Shown here: positions 51,674-60,608 of the stretch, in pieces
Numbering within the stretch: position 1 is the stretch's first letter
How the letters are laid out: every line of letters starts with the position of its first letter
Origin: Streptomyces sp. NBC_01471
GTDB taxonomy: Bacteria > Actinomycetota > Actinomycetes > Streptomycetales > Streptomycetaceae
DNA: 64,000 nucleotides
Direction: 5' to 3'
Assembly (NCBI RefSeq): GCF_041438865.1
Contig: NZ_CP109450.1
Coordinates: forward strand, 1,488,001-1,552,000
Made by a program: the position numbers and the translations under genes
Notes under the pieces: generated by a model
Told to the model about the DNA's origin: nothing
What the model saw: the letters and a program-made list of their open reading frames with translations, nothing else
The model's database searches: none

Positions 51674-53025
51674 CGAGTTTCTCGCCCGGTCCTGCGGCGC
51701 CCGTCCCCCTGACCTATGAGCAGGAGTGGTACCTCGCCAGAGGACGAGGGATCCGCACCCGGCGCAACGTCCGGCTGTCCTTCCGCATACTCGGCCCCCT
51801 CGACACGGACCGCTTCGAGGAGGCTGTGCGCCTCTTCATCGCCCGCCACGATGCCCTGCGCATGGCCCTGGTGCTCAACGACTCCGTGGAAACGCCCGAT
51901 GCGCAGCAGGTTTCCCCGGTTCGGCCGCACGACCGGTCGATCACCACACAATCTGTCACCGCTGGATCCGCGGATCAGTTCTCCCGCTACGCCGCAGCCG
52001 TCTTCTCCCGGGACGTCCTCACTCCGCTGGGCGGTGAGAAGCGTCCTTTCACGCTCCGTCTGCTTCGCCACGACACCGAACACCATGCCTTCCTGGCAAC
52101 CTTCAACAACGTCTTCTTCGACGGTCGCGCCCACGACCTTTTCAGCCGTGAGATATGGCGGGACTACACCACCCTGCGGGATCCCGGCGGTGTACCGCCG
52201 ACGGCCGCCCCCTCGTTCGCGCGGGCAGCGCTCGCGCGACACGAGAGCCGTAGCGTGCGCCGGTTGGAACGGGCTCGCACCTCCTGGCACGAACGGATCG
52301 AGTTCGCCGCCCGCAATCGCTGGCAGGAACCGGCCGCTTCTCCGACTCCGAGCGGAAGTGTCCATGTACGGCTCTCCGCTTCCGCGGTCGAGGAACTGCG
52401 TGAGCACTGCAAGAGTGCGCGCTGTACCGTCATGCACTGGCTCGTCGGCTCGTTCGTGCGGGCCGTCGCAACCCATACCGAACAGCGCCGGGTGAGCCTG
52501 TGGACCTCGCTCGACTCTCGAGGCCCCACCGAGCGGGACACAGTCGGGATGTTCGCGGGATCGGCCCCGCTGGCCATCAACGCGCCCGGAGCGCCACTGC
52601 ACGAAGTGGTTGCCGAGGTCGCGGGCGCGATGGTCGATGCACTGCGGCACCAACAGCTTCCCGCCTGCGACCTGACGGCTCTGCTGACCGCTCCACCAGC
52701 TGCCGGCACGTCCGGTGGTCCGCTGCCCCTGGTCGGCGACATATACGTGAATCTGCGTAGCTTTCCCGGTCCGTTGCGCTCGGCCAGGAACAGTTCGAGC
52801 CTGCGGATCACAGCCGACGCGTACCCCCTCCGCCGTATCACTCTCAAAGACTCGTCCGCTCTGCATCTGCGGTGCAACGAATACCGCGACGGAGTTCTGA
52901 TCGACTTGCTGTTCGACGGACAACGTGCTGGCAGGCCCCTTGCCCAGTCCATCGTCGATCAGATCGTTTCGGACACCACCGCCGTCACCAGTCGCCGCTT
53001 GTCGTCGGAAAGGTTTCTGCCATGA
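51661..53025 (+). CDS. Condensation-domain protein with altered active site
   Basis: A 454-residue stand-alone NRPS condensation-type domain (PF00668 fold), starting at GTG 51661 in the exporter's end. The N-terminal PLTYEQEWYL is the C1 motif and ARHDALRMALV is C2. The C3 position has FNNVFFDG (148-155) in place of HHxxxDG, so the catalytic second histidine is Asn150. Later motifs are recognisable (GMFAGSAPLAI, GDIYVNLRSF). It could transfer an acyl group from the carrier protein to an amine or hydroxyl, as some stand-alone C domains do, but without the histidine the mechanism is unclear. Confidence 0.85.
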   Translation: MPDMTSFSPGPAAPVPLTYEQEWYLARGRGIRTRRNVRLSFRILGPLDTDRFEEAVRLFIARHDALRMALVLNDSVETPDAQQVSPVRPHDRSITTQSVTAGSADQFSRYAAAVFSRDVLTPLGGEKRPFTLRLLRHDTEHHAFLATFNNVFFDGRAHDLFSREIWRDYTTLRDPGGVPPTAAPSFARAALARHESRSVRRLERARTSWHERIEFAARNRWQEPAASPTPSGSVHVRLSASAVEELREHCKSARCTVMHWLVGSFVRAVATHTEQRRVSLWTSLDSRGPTERDTVGMFAGSAPLAINAPGAPLHEVVAEVAGAMVDALRHQQLPACDLTALLTAPPAAGTSGGPLPLVGDIYVNLRSFPGPLRSARNSSSLRITADAYPLRRITLKDSSALHLRCNEYRDGVLIDLLFDGQRAGRPLAQSIVDQIVSDTTAVTSRRLSSERFLP

Positions 53026-53291
53026 ACCATGACCGCGCTGAACCCCTCCTGCCCCTCGTGATCGCGACCGCCGGTGAAATATTCGGCGATCAGGTGGAAC
53101 CGAACCAGGATTTCTTCGGCCTGGGCGGAGACTCCGTCACGGCGGTGTGGTTCGCCGACCGGCTGGAAGAGCGGCTCGGCATCGATGTCGACGTCCGAGT
53201 GGTTACCGAGTCGGAGAGCTTCGCCGTACTGGCCGACCGGTTGACGGGCATGCCGGCGGCGGCTGTCCGCGCCATTGGCAGGGAAGGCTGA
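53022..53291 (+). CDS. Peptidyl/acyl carrier protein
   Basis: An 89-residue carrier protein starting at ATG 53022, overlapping the condensation gene (ATGA). The phosphopantetheine site is FGLGGDSVTA with Ser38. The LGGDS form is usual for NRPS carrier proteins. It lies between a condensation enzyme and two acyl-AMP ligases, which supply the loading and transfer steps. Confidence 0.92.
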   Translation: MNHDRAEPLLPLVIATAGEIFGDQVEPNQDFFGLGGDSVTAVWFADRLEERLGIDVDVRVVTESESFAVLADRLTGMPAAAVRAIGREG

Positions 53292-53295
53292 CCCG

Positions 53296-54717
53296 GTGCG
53301 TTCCTACCTCTGGAGCCCTTGGAGGACCGCCGCGGCAGATGCCTCGCGTGTGGCCGTCATAGCGGGACCCGAATCGTGCACTTTCGGCGAACTGACCGAA
53401 CGAGCCGATGCCCTGGGCCGCGGCCTGCGTGAACAGGGACTTCCGGACGGCTGCATTCTGTCCACCGATATCCGCACCGGTCCGGGATTCTTCGCTCTCG
53501 CGCTGACAGCGCTGGCCTACGGATACGGGCTGTTCCCGGTCGAGGACGGTCTGCTCAGGTCGGCCGCAGGCCCTCGGCTGCTCTCCGAGATGGGCGTCGC
53601 CCTACATGTGACTGCTGGGCCCGCGAGAGCGGGCTCGCTCCCCGTTCGTACGGTCAGCGACGAGTCGCTTGCCGACGCGGGGAGCCGGGGCTCAGCGTCC
53701 GCGCCCAGAGTCCCGGCCGGCTACCTGGCCTTCGCGACGTCCGGTACCACCGGCGTACCGCGGGGAGTACCGCGAGTACGTCCCGGACACCCTTACCTCG
53801 GGGTCGCCGTCGAAAGCCGGTACGCCGCGGGACCGTCCGTGGGCCCGCACCTCATGGCCAACCCCACGTACCACCTCGGGACACTCGGTCCAGCTCTGTA
53901 CGCGCTACAGGCGGGAAGTGCCGTGGTCGTACAACGGCACTGGTCACCGCAGGAGTTCGTGCTGCTGGCCGACTGTCACAATGTGGCCAGTACCATGCTG
54001 AGTCCCGACCTGCTGGTCGACATCGTGGCGGCAGGCAGTGCTCCTGCCCGGTCGCTGAAGGCGGTCTTCCACGGCGGAGCCGCGTGTCCCCCGGCGATCA
54101 AACGCGCGGCTGTCGACCTTCTGGGCCCGGTTCTGCACGAGTACTACGGAACGTCGCGAAGCATCCTCACGGAGATCGACACGATCCAGTGGCTGGACCA
54201 CCCGGGCTCGGTCGGGCGGGCCCTCCCCGGCATCACACTGACCGTTGAGAGGGACGGAACACCCGTGCCCCCTGGTGTACCGGGCGAGATATGCGCCCGC
54301 CTGCGACGTGCCGACAGCACGTCTGTCGACGACCGCGTGCTGCGAACCGGCGATCTTGGCTATCTGGACGACGACGCCTACCTGTACATCCTGGGTCGCG
54401 CCGACGAGCAGGACGGATGGCTCGAAGCACTGCTCGAACACCTGGTACGGCAACTACCCGGGGTCACCGATGTCGTGGTGATCGACGCATCCGGGACGGG
54501 GGACCCCGAACTCATCTGTCACGTCGAGACCCGTACACCTGAAGGCGCCACCGAACTCGTCCAGGCGATCGGCGTCGCGGCCACCGCTCAGGGCCTTCCA
54601 GTCCCGCAGATCGTCGCGCACCCCCGTGGCACACTGCCGCGAACTCCCAGCGGAAAGATCCGTCGTACGGCGCTGACCTCAGGCGTCATGGAAGACCGGC
54701 AAGGGCAACCGCAGTGA
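53296..54717 (+). CDS. Acyl-AMP ligase/adenylation enzyme
   Basis: A 473-residue AMP-binding protein starting at GTG 53296; an in-frame TTG at 53275 would overlap the carrier gene. Motifs: A3 LAFATSGTTGVPRGVPR (with the usual lysine as arginine), A5 EYYGTSRS, A7 LRTGDLGYLDDD and A10 RTPSGKIRR with the catalytic lysine. The tail is short. It may load the adjacent carrier protein with an aryl or short acyl group. It overlaps the next ligase (GTGA). Confidence 0.88.
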   Translation: MRSYLWSPWRTAAADASRVAVIAGPESCTFGELTERADALGRGLREQGLPDGCILSTDIRTGPGFFALALTALAYGYGLFPVEDGLLRSAAGPRLLSEMGVALHVTAGPARAGSLPVRTVSDESLADAGSRGSASAPRVPAGYLAFATSGTTGVPRGVPRVRPGHPYLGVAVESRYAAGPSVGPHLMANPTYHLGTLGPALYALQAGSAVVVQRHWSPQEFVLLADCHNVASTMLSPDLLVDIVAAGSAPARSLKAVFHGGAACPPAIKRAAVDLLGPVLHEYYGTSRSILTEIDTIQWLDHPGSVGRALPGITLTVERDGTPVPPGVPGEICARLRRADSTSVDDRVLRTGDLGYLDDDAYLYILGRADEQDGWLEALLEHLVRQLPGVTDVVVIDASGTGDPELICHVETRTPEGATELVQAIGVAATAQGLPVPQIVAHPRGTLPRTPSGKIRRTALTSGVMEDRQGQPQ

Positions 54718-56399
54718 CCACCAGCCCATCTACGCCAGATGACACGGCCTACGACTGGTTGACGCGGGGAGCGCGGTCGCAGCCGTCGGCGATCGCGGTG
54801 GCCACCTGGCGGGCCGGAGCAGTGCGCGAGTCGCTCGACTTCACCGCTCTGTCCGCTCTCGTGGAGCGTGCCGCGGCCGCCGTGGCCCGCCACTGCAGAC
54901 GGCCCGGCGACCGAGTGGTGTTGGCCCTGCCCAACGACATCACCTTCACAGCGGCCCTGCTGGCCTGTATGGCCTCTGGCCTGATCGCGGTACCGGCGCC
55001 GGAAGTCACGGCCGAACCGAAGCCGGCAGTGCTCGCCCGCCTGCGCGGCATCGTCGAGGACTGCCGACCGACGCTGGTGATCGTCCGCGCCCGGACGGAC
55101 GGATGCCGGACTCTCCTCTCCGACTATGACGGCAGGTTCGTCGCCTGGGACGATCTGATACAGTCCGGCGGCCCGCGCGAGAGCCGCCAGGAGGCTGCCG
55201 GGCGCTGCGCCGTTGCCCTGCTTCAGTACACGTCCGGCTCGACCGGCAAGCCGAAAGGGGCAATCCTCAGCCACCAGGCAGTGCGCGCCAATTGCCGCCA
55301 GGTCGCGCAGGTGTACCAGGAGGGGCCTCATGACACGGCGGTCACCTGGGTGCCGCTCCATCACGACATGGGCCTGGTCACCGGGGTGCTGCGCCCACTG
55401 TTCAGCGGCTACACATCGGTGCTGCTGCGACCGCGCGACTTCGTCCGGGCGCCGCTATCCTGGCTGCAGGCATTGACGACCGTGCGCGGAACGTTGTCCA
55501 GCGCACCCGACTTCGGCTACGGACTCTGCGTTCGCAGGGTTCCTGTCGAAGACGTGCGACGTCTCGACCTCGGATCCTGGCGGGTGGCCCGCAATGCCGG
55601 TGAGACGGTCCGGGCCAACACGGCAGACCGGTTCACCGCGCACTTCTCACCTGCCGGCTTTCGCCCGGAAGCCTTCTGCCCGTCCTACGGGATGGCCGAA
55701 GCCACCCTCACCGTCGCCACCGGCACCCCCGACGAACCATCACTGAGGCTGGAGGTCGACCGCGCCGCTCTGCGGAAGGGACGGGTCGTGCCTTCCCCCG
55801 CACAGGCGGTCGAGACGCCGTCGGTACTCTTGTCGTCCGGTCGGCCTCTTCCCGGCACCGAGGTGACCGTAGGAGGGCCGCACGACGACCGAACAACGCC
55901 TCCGGGGAGGACAGTCGGCCGCATCAGTATTCGCGGACCGCAGATGTTCTCCGGCTACTGGTCGGCCTCCGTGGAGGGGTCCGACTCGGGTACGTGGCAC
56001 GACACGGGCGACATCGGTTTCATGTACCGCAGGCATCTGTTCGTTGTGGGTCGCGATGACGACACCATCATCCAGAACGGCCGCAACTTCTACGCCGTCG
56101 ACATTCGCGCGATCTGCGACAGCATCGAGGGGATACGGCCGGGCCGCTGCGTCGTCCTCACGGCCGACGACCACATGCTACAGACACCGGATACGGCACG
56201 GATATGCATGGTGGCCGAGGTCTACAGCTCACTTTCCTCGTCCCGGACAGCGCTGGCCAAGGAGGTCCGAAGGCGGCTGGCCGACGAGCTCGAACTCTTC
56301 GTACACGACGTCGAGCTGATCTCTCACGGCGAGTTACCGATCACCACGAGCGGCAAACCCCAAATCAACGAGATCAGATCCCGGTTCACGAGCCGGTGA
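54714..56399 (+). CDS. Fatty acyl-AMP ligase (FAAL type)
   Basis: A 561-residue AMP-binding enzyme starting at GTG 54714. The A3 motif is LQYTSGSTGKPKGAILSH. The FAAL signature WVPLHHDMGLVTGVLRPLFS is followed by SWLQALTTVRGTLSSAPDFG, and the C-terminal TTSGKPQ carries the A10 lysine. FAALs activate fatty acids and transfer them to carrier proteins. Its place after a carrier protein and a condensation enzyme suggests a lipid tail on the cluster 2 product. The codon at 56334-56336 is TTA, indicating bldA dependence. Confidence 0.92.
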   Translation: MTTSPSTPDDTAYDWLTRGARSQPSAIAVATWRAGAVRESLDFTALSALVERAAAAVARHCRRPGDRVVLALPNDITFTAALLACMASGLIAVPAPEVTAEPKPAVLARLRGIVEDCRPTLVIVRARTDGCRTLLSDYDGRFVAWDDLIQSGGPRESRQEAAGRCAVALLQYTSGSTGKPKGAILSHQAVRANCRQVAQVYQEGPHDTAVTWVPLHHDMGLVTGVLRPLFSGYTSVLLRPRDFVRAPLSWLQALTTVRGTLSSAPDFGYGLCVRRVPVEDVRRLDLGSWRVARNAGETVRANTADRFTAHFSPAGFRPEAFCPSYGMAEATLTVATGTPDEPSLRLEVDRAALRKGRVVPSPAQAVETPSVLLSSGRPLPGTEVTVGGPHDDRTTPPGRTVGRISIRGPQMFSGYWSASVEGSDSGTWHDTGDIGFMYRRHLFVVGRDDDTIIQNGRNFYAVDIRAICDSIEGIRPGRCVVLTADDHMLQTPDTARICMVAEVYSSLSSSRTALAKEVRRRLADELELFVHDVELISHGELPITTSGKPQINEIRSRFTSR

Positions 56400-56423
56400 G
56401 AACGTGCACTAAAGGAGACGACA

Positions 56424-57359
56424 TTGGGAACTAGGAGCGAGGGCGCAGCAATGCGAAATGAGCCCGAACCGCGGGTACTTGTACCCATACCCTATTTCGG
56501 CTGCCTTGACTATCTCCGCAGGGCAGTTGACAGTGTGCTCGCCCAGACTCATACCAACGTCCGGGTGGTCGTCGTCAACGACTGCGACTCTCCTGCGCCT
56601 TGGTCACTGCTTTCCGACCTGGACGACCCGCGGCTGTGGCGCGTCGAATATCCCGACAACCGCGGCGCCTACTTCGCGGTGTCCTCAGTTCTCTTCGCCG
56701 ACGACGCCGACTACCTGCTTATTCAGGACGCGGACGACTGGAGCGAGCCCGAACGCGTTCGCAGTCTGCTGGCTGCGCTACGACGAACCGGGAAGGGTCT
56801 GGCGGTATCCGCACAGATGGTGCACTACGCAGAGGGTCGGCATTACAGTGACGGCTCAGCACGTGGCAGCCATGTCGAGGATGCCTCGGCCCGACTCGAA
56901 CAGCCGGCCACCGAGGACTACTACATGCCCTGCAACCACCACGGCCTTTACCGCACCGACTACCTTCGACGGCTGGGTGGCTACTACGGGGGGTTCAAGT
57001 TCTCTTACGACGGGTTGATCATCGCGCTGTCCCACGCTCTCGGGGAGATCACGTACGTCCCGGAAGTGCTCTACAACCGACTGCGGCGCCCCGGCTCGCT
57101 GACCACTCAACGCGAAACCGCCAACGGCAGTGCTCGGCGGAACGCGATCGATGAGACCTTGGCCGACTTGTACCGGTCTCTTCTCTCCGCCGTGCGCGCT
57201 CAGCCGGGCTCCCCCGACGGGCTGCAATCCATGGTGCTCACACACATGCCGGATCACGAACGGCAAGAACTGGCCTCCTATGCCGAGCAGATCGCCGCCT
57301 TCTTGCGGGAGCCGACCACCGCCGTCCTCCGGGTGAGAACCACAGCACAGGTATGGTGA
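56424..57359 (+). CDS. Family 2 glycosyltransferase
   Basis: A protein of up to 311 residues. The TTG at 56424 follows AAGGAG by seven bases; an ATG at 56451 is an alternative. The GT-A features are RVLVPIPYFGCLDYLRRAVD, VVVVNDCDSP and the DxD-like LIQDADDWSEPERV. The second half contains EDYYMPCNHHGLYR and a KFSYDGLII acceptor-side region. It has no membrane segment. It presumably adds a sugar to the cluster 2 product and closes the plus-strand unit. Confidence 0.88.
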   Translation: MGTRSEGAAMRNEPEPRVLVPIPYFGCLDYLRRAVDSVLAQTHTNVRVVVVNDCDSPAPWSLLSDLDDPRLWRVEYPDNRGAYFAVSSVLFADDADYLLIQDADDWSEPERVRSLLAALRRTGKGLAVSAQMVHYAEGRHYSDGSARGSHVEDASARLEQPATEDYYMPCNHHGLYRTDYLRRLGGYYGGFKFSYDGLIIALSHALGEITYVPEVLYNRLRRPGSLTTQRETANGSARRNAIDETLADLYRSLLSAVRAQPGSPDGLQSMVLTHMPDHERQELASYAEQIAAFLREPTTAVLRVRTTAQVW

Positions 57360-57596
57360 ATTCAAGGATCCTCATCATCCTTTGCTTTGTCAGGCGTCTG
57401 TCGCAGAGCTTCGAGATCAATGTCCAGGAGTCCCCTCGCAGCGGCAGCGGTGCCGGCACCGGTATGGAAGCGACTTCGGGCATTCAGCTATTGCATGATG
57501 TCCGCGATATGACGCATGACGGTCCGCAACGACAGGACCAGCCGACGCGCTATAGCCTCGCCTTTCAGGCCGCTGGTGAGCAGTTGAAGATCATTT

Positions 57597-58131
57597 CATG
57601 CGTCTCCCGCGGTACGACCTCAAGCCCGTTCCCGGACGACGCGGTGTTCGTCGCCCCGGCCGGCGCCGTCGCCGACTGCGATCGCGTCGTGAGCATGCGC
57701 GGACTCTGCGACGGGCACGTGATCCGGTGGCGCCACCGCGGCCGCCCGGCGATGGAGGACTTCCTCGCCGATCCCGGGCCACCGGTTCGCGGACGCCAGG
57801 ACCTGTCGGTCCGCAAGGCCGCCGGATGCCGCTACGGGAACTTCGGCAGAGGCTTGCGCGGCAAGCACTACGACCGGTGGGTGAACGCCGACGAATCGTC
57901 CCGGATGACCGCCCATTACGCGCGGATCACCGACCGGACTGTCCGACGACACTGGGAAGCGGCGATGAAGGGCAACATCAAGGGCGAGCACGTCATGCTC
58001 GACGCGGACGGGCCGCTCGGTCAGGCCCGGTGGGCCGAGACCCGCTGTGGCGTCACCACCCAGACTCAGCCCAACGGCTACTGCAGGCTGCCCGTCCAGA
58101 AGACGTGTCCCCACGCGAATGCCCCGTTGAT
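57597..58131 (+). pseudogene. 3' remnant of a tyrosine site-specific recombinase
   Basis: The plus-strand translation has RMTAHYARITDRTVRRHWEA, DADGPLGQARWA and PNGYCRLPVQKTCPHANA. This matches the C-terminus of Tn554-type/Streptomyces tyrosine recombinases (the catalytic Tyr region, then the cysteine-rich CPHANACLTC end). It stops matching just after CPHANA, where an IS630 remnant begins. The N-terminal two thirds are missing or unrecognisable. It could be the integrase of the island whose right edge lies nearby. Confidence 0.7.
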
Positions 58132-58139
58132 TGAACAAA

Positions 58140-58823
58140 CCCTACTTGAGCTTTTCGTAAGTTCGGTGGGTGTGGTGGGTGGATGGTCAGGCCGGTATGG
58201 GCGAGGAATGACCATGGCAGTCGGGGATTGGTGTTGATGCGGGGGATGCCCTGCCCGGTGGCGTCGGCGACATCGGCGAGGTGGTCGCCGGCGAGGTTGG
58301 CGAGTTCACGCTTCTTGAGCTCGGGGGCCCAGGCCCGCATCGCCCGGCTCCAGTGCGCGGACAGGCCGTCCCGGACCAGGACCACTGGCTCGCCGCGGTA
58401 GAACACCTTCATCTGCTCCAGGACCTCGATGAGTCCGGCGGTGTCGTGGCTGCCGGGCTTGAAGTGAAAGCACAGGCGCGCCTCGCGACGGGGGTCGGTG
58501 GAGTGGTAACCCAAGGCCCCGGCCATCGACGCGCGCTTCCAGTTCTGGCGGTGCCGCAGGAGCGGTGTCCGCCCTCGGGGCGAGCAGGTGCGGCGGATCT
58601 GAGGGAGCAGGGAGACGCCTGATTCGTCGAGGAAGACGATCCAGGCACGTTTGTTCACGGCCCCTTTTTTGATGCGCGGCCACTCGTGCGCGATCCAACG
58701 GGCGATCTCCGACTCGTCCCGCTCGACCGCCCGCCGCTCGGGCCGTTGCAGGCTCCATCCGAGCCGGCCGGTCAGCAGCCGCCACACCGACGCGTGCCGC
58801 CGGGGCCCGCAGCACCTCGTCAC
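58140..58823 (-). pseudogene. Truncated IS630-family transposase
   Basis: The minus strand encodes the DDE part of an IS630 transposase: AWIVFLDESGVSLLP (first Asp) and VVLVRDGLSAHWSRAMRAW (second Asp). After this the sequence jumps to PELKKRELANLAGDHLADV, so about 30 residues with the NPVE motif and the third catalytic acid are deleted. The N-terminal helix-turn-helix is cut short. It can no longer transpose. Confidence 0.8.
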
Positions 58824-59194
58824 GGTGTCAGATCGTGATCAACATGCGATCAATACGCAGGTGAGGCGATGTATTCGGTGCGCTGTCCGGAACGCGCGAC
58901 CGTGGCCCGCGTATGTCAAGGGCGGCCCCTTCCCGGTAGTCGGCACCTATCGATCTCCCGCTGATCGGGCGTTGATCACGATGGGCGACTATGGGAAGGC
59001 ACACCGGCGATCGCGTTATGAACTCTATGGACGGTAAGGGATGCTCCGTCCCCTGCACTCTTTGCTGCCATTCAAGTTGGTGAAGGGCCGGGAGACTCTG
59101 CGCCGCGGAGATCGCCGTGAACACGGAGGTGCGCACACGGCGGCAGCCTTCGGGCACCGACCGCTTCGCGCAGCCGACAACGAAGGAGATCAAT

Positions 59195-59437
59195 ATGAAC
59201 GGTGCACTCCCGAGGCCCACCGCGGACCTCAGCGCCCGCGAGGCGGAGGTGCTCAGGCACATGGCCCTCGGCAGGACCTACACGGCCATCGCCCGTAGCA
59301 TGAGCATCTCCCCCCACACGGTCGATGCCTACGTGCGCCGTATCCGACTGAAGACGGGCGTAACCAACAGGGCTCAACTCCTGCTGCTGGCAATCCGTTT
59401 GGGCGACGTGAACGTGCACACAACCGGTGATATCTGA
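59195..59437 (+). CDS. Stand-alone LuxR-type helix-turn-helix protein
   Basis: An 80-residue protein with AAGGAG six bases upstream of ATG 59195. Nearly all of it is a GerE/LuxR DNA-binding domain: LSAREAEVLRHMALGRTYTA, then IARSMSISPHTVDAYVRRI and KTGVTNRAQLLLLAIRLG. There is no receiver or other sensor domain. It lies among transposon remnants at the right end of cluster 2 and may regulate cluster 2. The 58824-59194 stretch upstream has no gene but holds an 11-bp inverted pair (TCGTGATCAAC at 58833, GTTGATCACGA at 58971). Confidence 0.85.
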   Translation: MNGALPRPTADLSAREAEVLRHMALGRTYTAIARSMSISPHTVDAYVRRIRLKTGVTNRAQLLLLAIRLGDVNVHTTGDI

Positions 59438-59511
59438 GCTTGGTTCCGCCCACAATTTTGGGGGTTCCCAGTGCGATGCCTTGGCGAAGCGGCGCACTCA
59501 GACGGTGTCCT

Positions 59512-59770
59512 ACATGGTCAGTTTGAGGAACCGTTTGTAGCAGCAGAGTGCGGCTGCGAGTCCGAGAAAGGCCAGGTAGTTGCCTGGTTTCCGCTCGTAT
59601 CGGTGGTTGAGCCGGCGGTAGCCGGTCAGCCAGGACATGGTGCGTTCGATGACCCACCTGCGTCGACCGAGCCGCTCGCTGGACCCGATGCCCTTGCGTG
59701 CGATGCGGACCCCGATGTGCTTGCCTCAGAGCCATCGCCGCAGGTGAGGGACGTCGTACGCCTTGCCGGC
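59512..59770 (-). pseudogene. 3' remnant of an IS5-family transposase
   Basis: The minus strand gives VPHLRRWL, an in-frame stop, then GKHIGVRIARKG, SERLGRRRWVIERTMSWLTG and YRRLNHRYERKPGNYLAFLG, ending KRFLKLTM. This is the C-terminal half of an IS5-type DDE transposase (R-W-V-I-E-R-T motif with the last catalytic Glu). The internal stop and missing N-terminus make it inactive. Confidence 0.75.
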
Positions 59771-59830
59771 ACCTGCGGGTCAGGCCTCGGACCGCCGGAC
59801 GCCGGTCGAGACGATTGATGCCCTGCCAAG

Positions 59831-60608
59831 AGCCGTTCGGCGAAGGGGCATTCGGTGTACCCATCGGTGGTGAAGCAGTAGTCCGGTTCCAACTGGCAGT
59901 ACCAAACACCGTCCAGGCGCCGGAATCTCGTGGGAAACCGTGAACGACCGAGACAGCCCCTGGACTGCCTTCTTGAAGACGGCCGACCTGGCCCGGCCCG
60001 AGAAGAAGTCCGAACCGGCGAGAGCTGTCCCCGCCACGGCCTCAGCCGGGCGCAGCAATGTGCGTCGCGGCATGCGCGACGAGAGGGGGAACCATGAGGC
60101 TGGGCGGCTTGGCCGGCAGGGTGGCGATCTCCAGCTGGTTGTGGACGAGGGCGGCCCGACGTCCATGCCCTTGGAGCGCTGTGCGCGCGACTCGAGGCCA
60201 TGCCGCCGGGGCAGGCCCGAACGACGCTGAAGCAGGGATCAGCTGGGCAGCGACCACCGTCGAGCGCCTCGACCCGCTGAGCTCACCGCCCTGGTTGCCC
60301 GACGTCCACGAACCGCGAGCCGACGACCTGAGGCCCTTCCTCGGGCACTGGAGCCCTTACGGACCGACCTATGAGCGCCCACTCAGCCAACGTCCGACCC
60401 GCGGAACTACAGCATGCAGGAACTCGGCTTAGTTTCCTTCGAGTTCCTGCAGAGACAGCCTGCGGGAACACGCCCTCCACCTGGCACGACCTACAGAATC
60501 AGTCAGGTGACATCCCGTCAGAACAAGCCTCATTTGAGCGTCACGAGCGTCAAGATATCGCCCGTAACGCCCACACCGCATATAACGCACACCATCCAGA
60601 CCCGCAGG
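59831..60608. other. Gene-poor junction next to the trmA-like gene
   Basis: No convincing gene. The minus strand has a short plausible protein stretch (RLDGVWYCQLEPDYCFTTDG near 59,900) that I cannot place. The rest reads as shadow frames. It lies between mobile-element remnants and the right copy of the 29-bp repeat. Confidence 0.45.
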
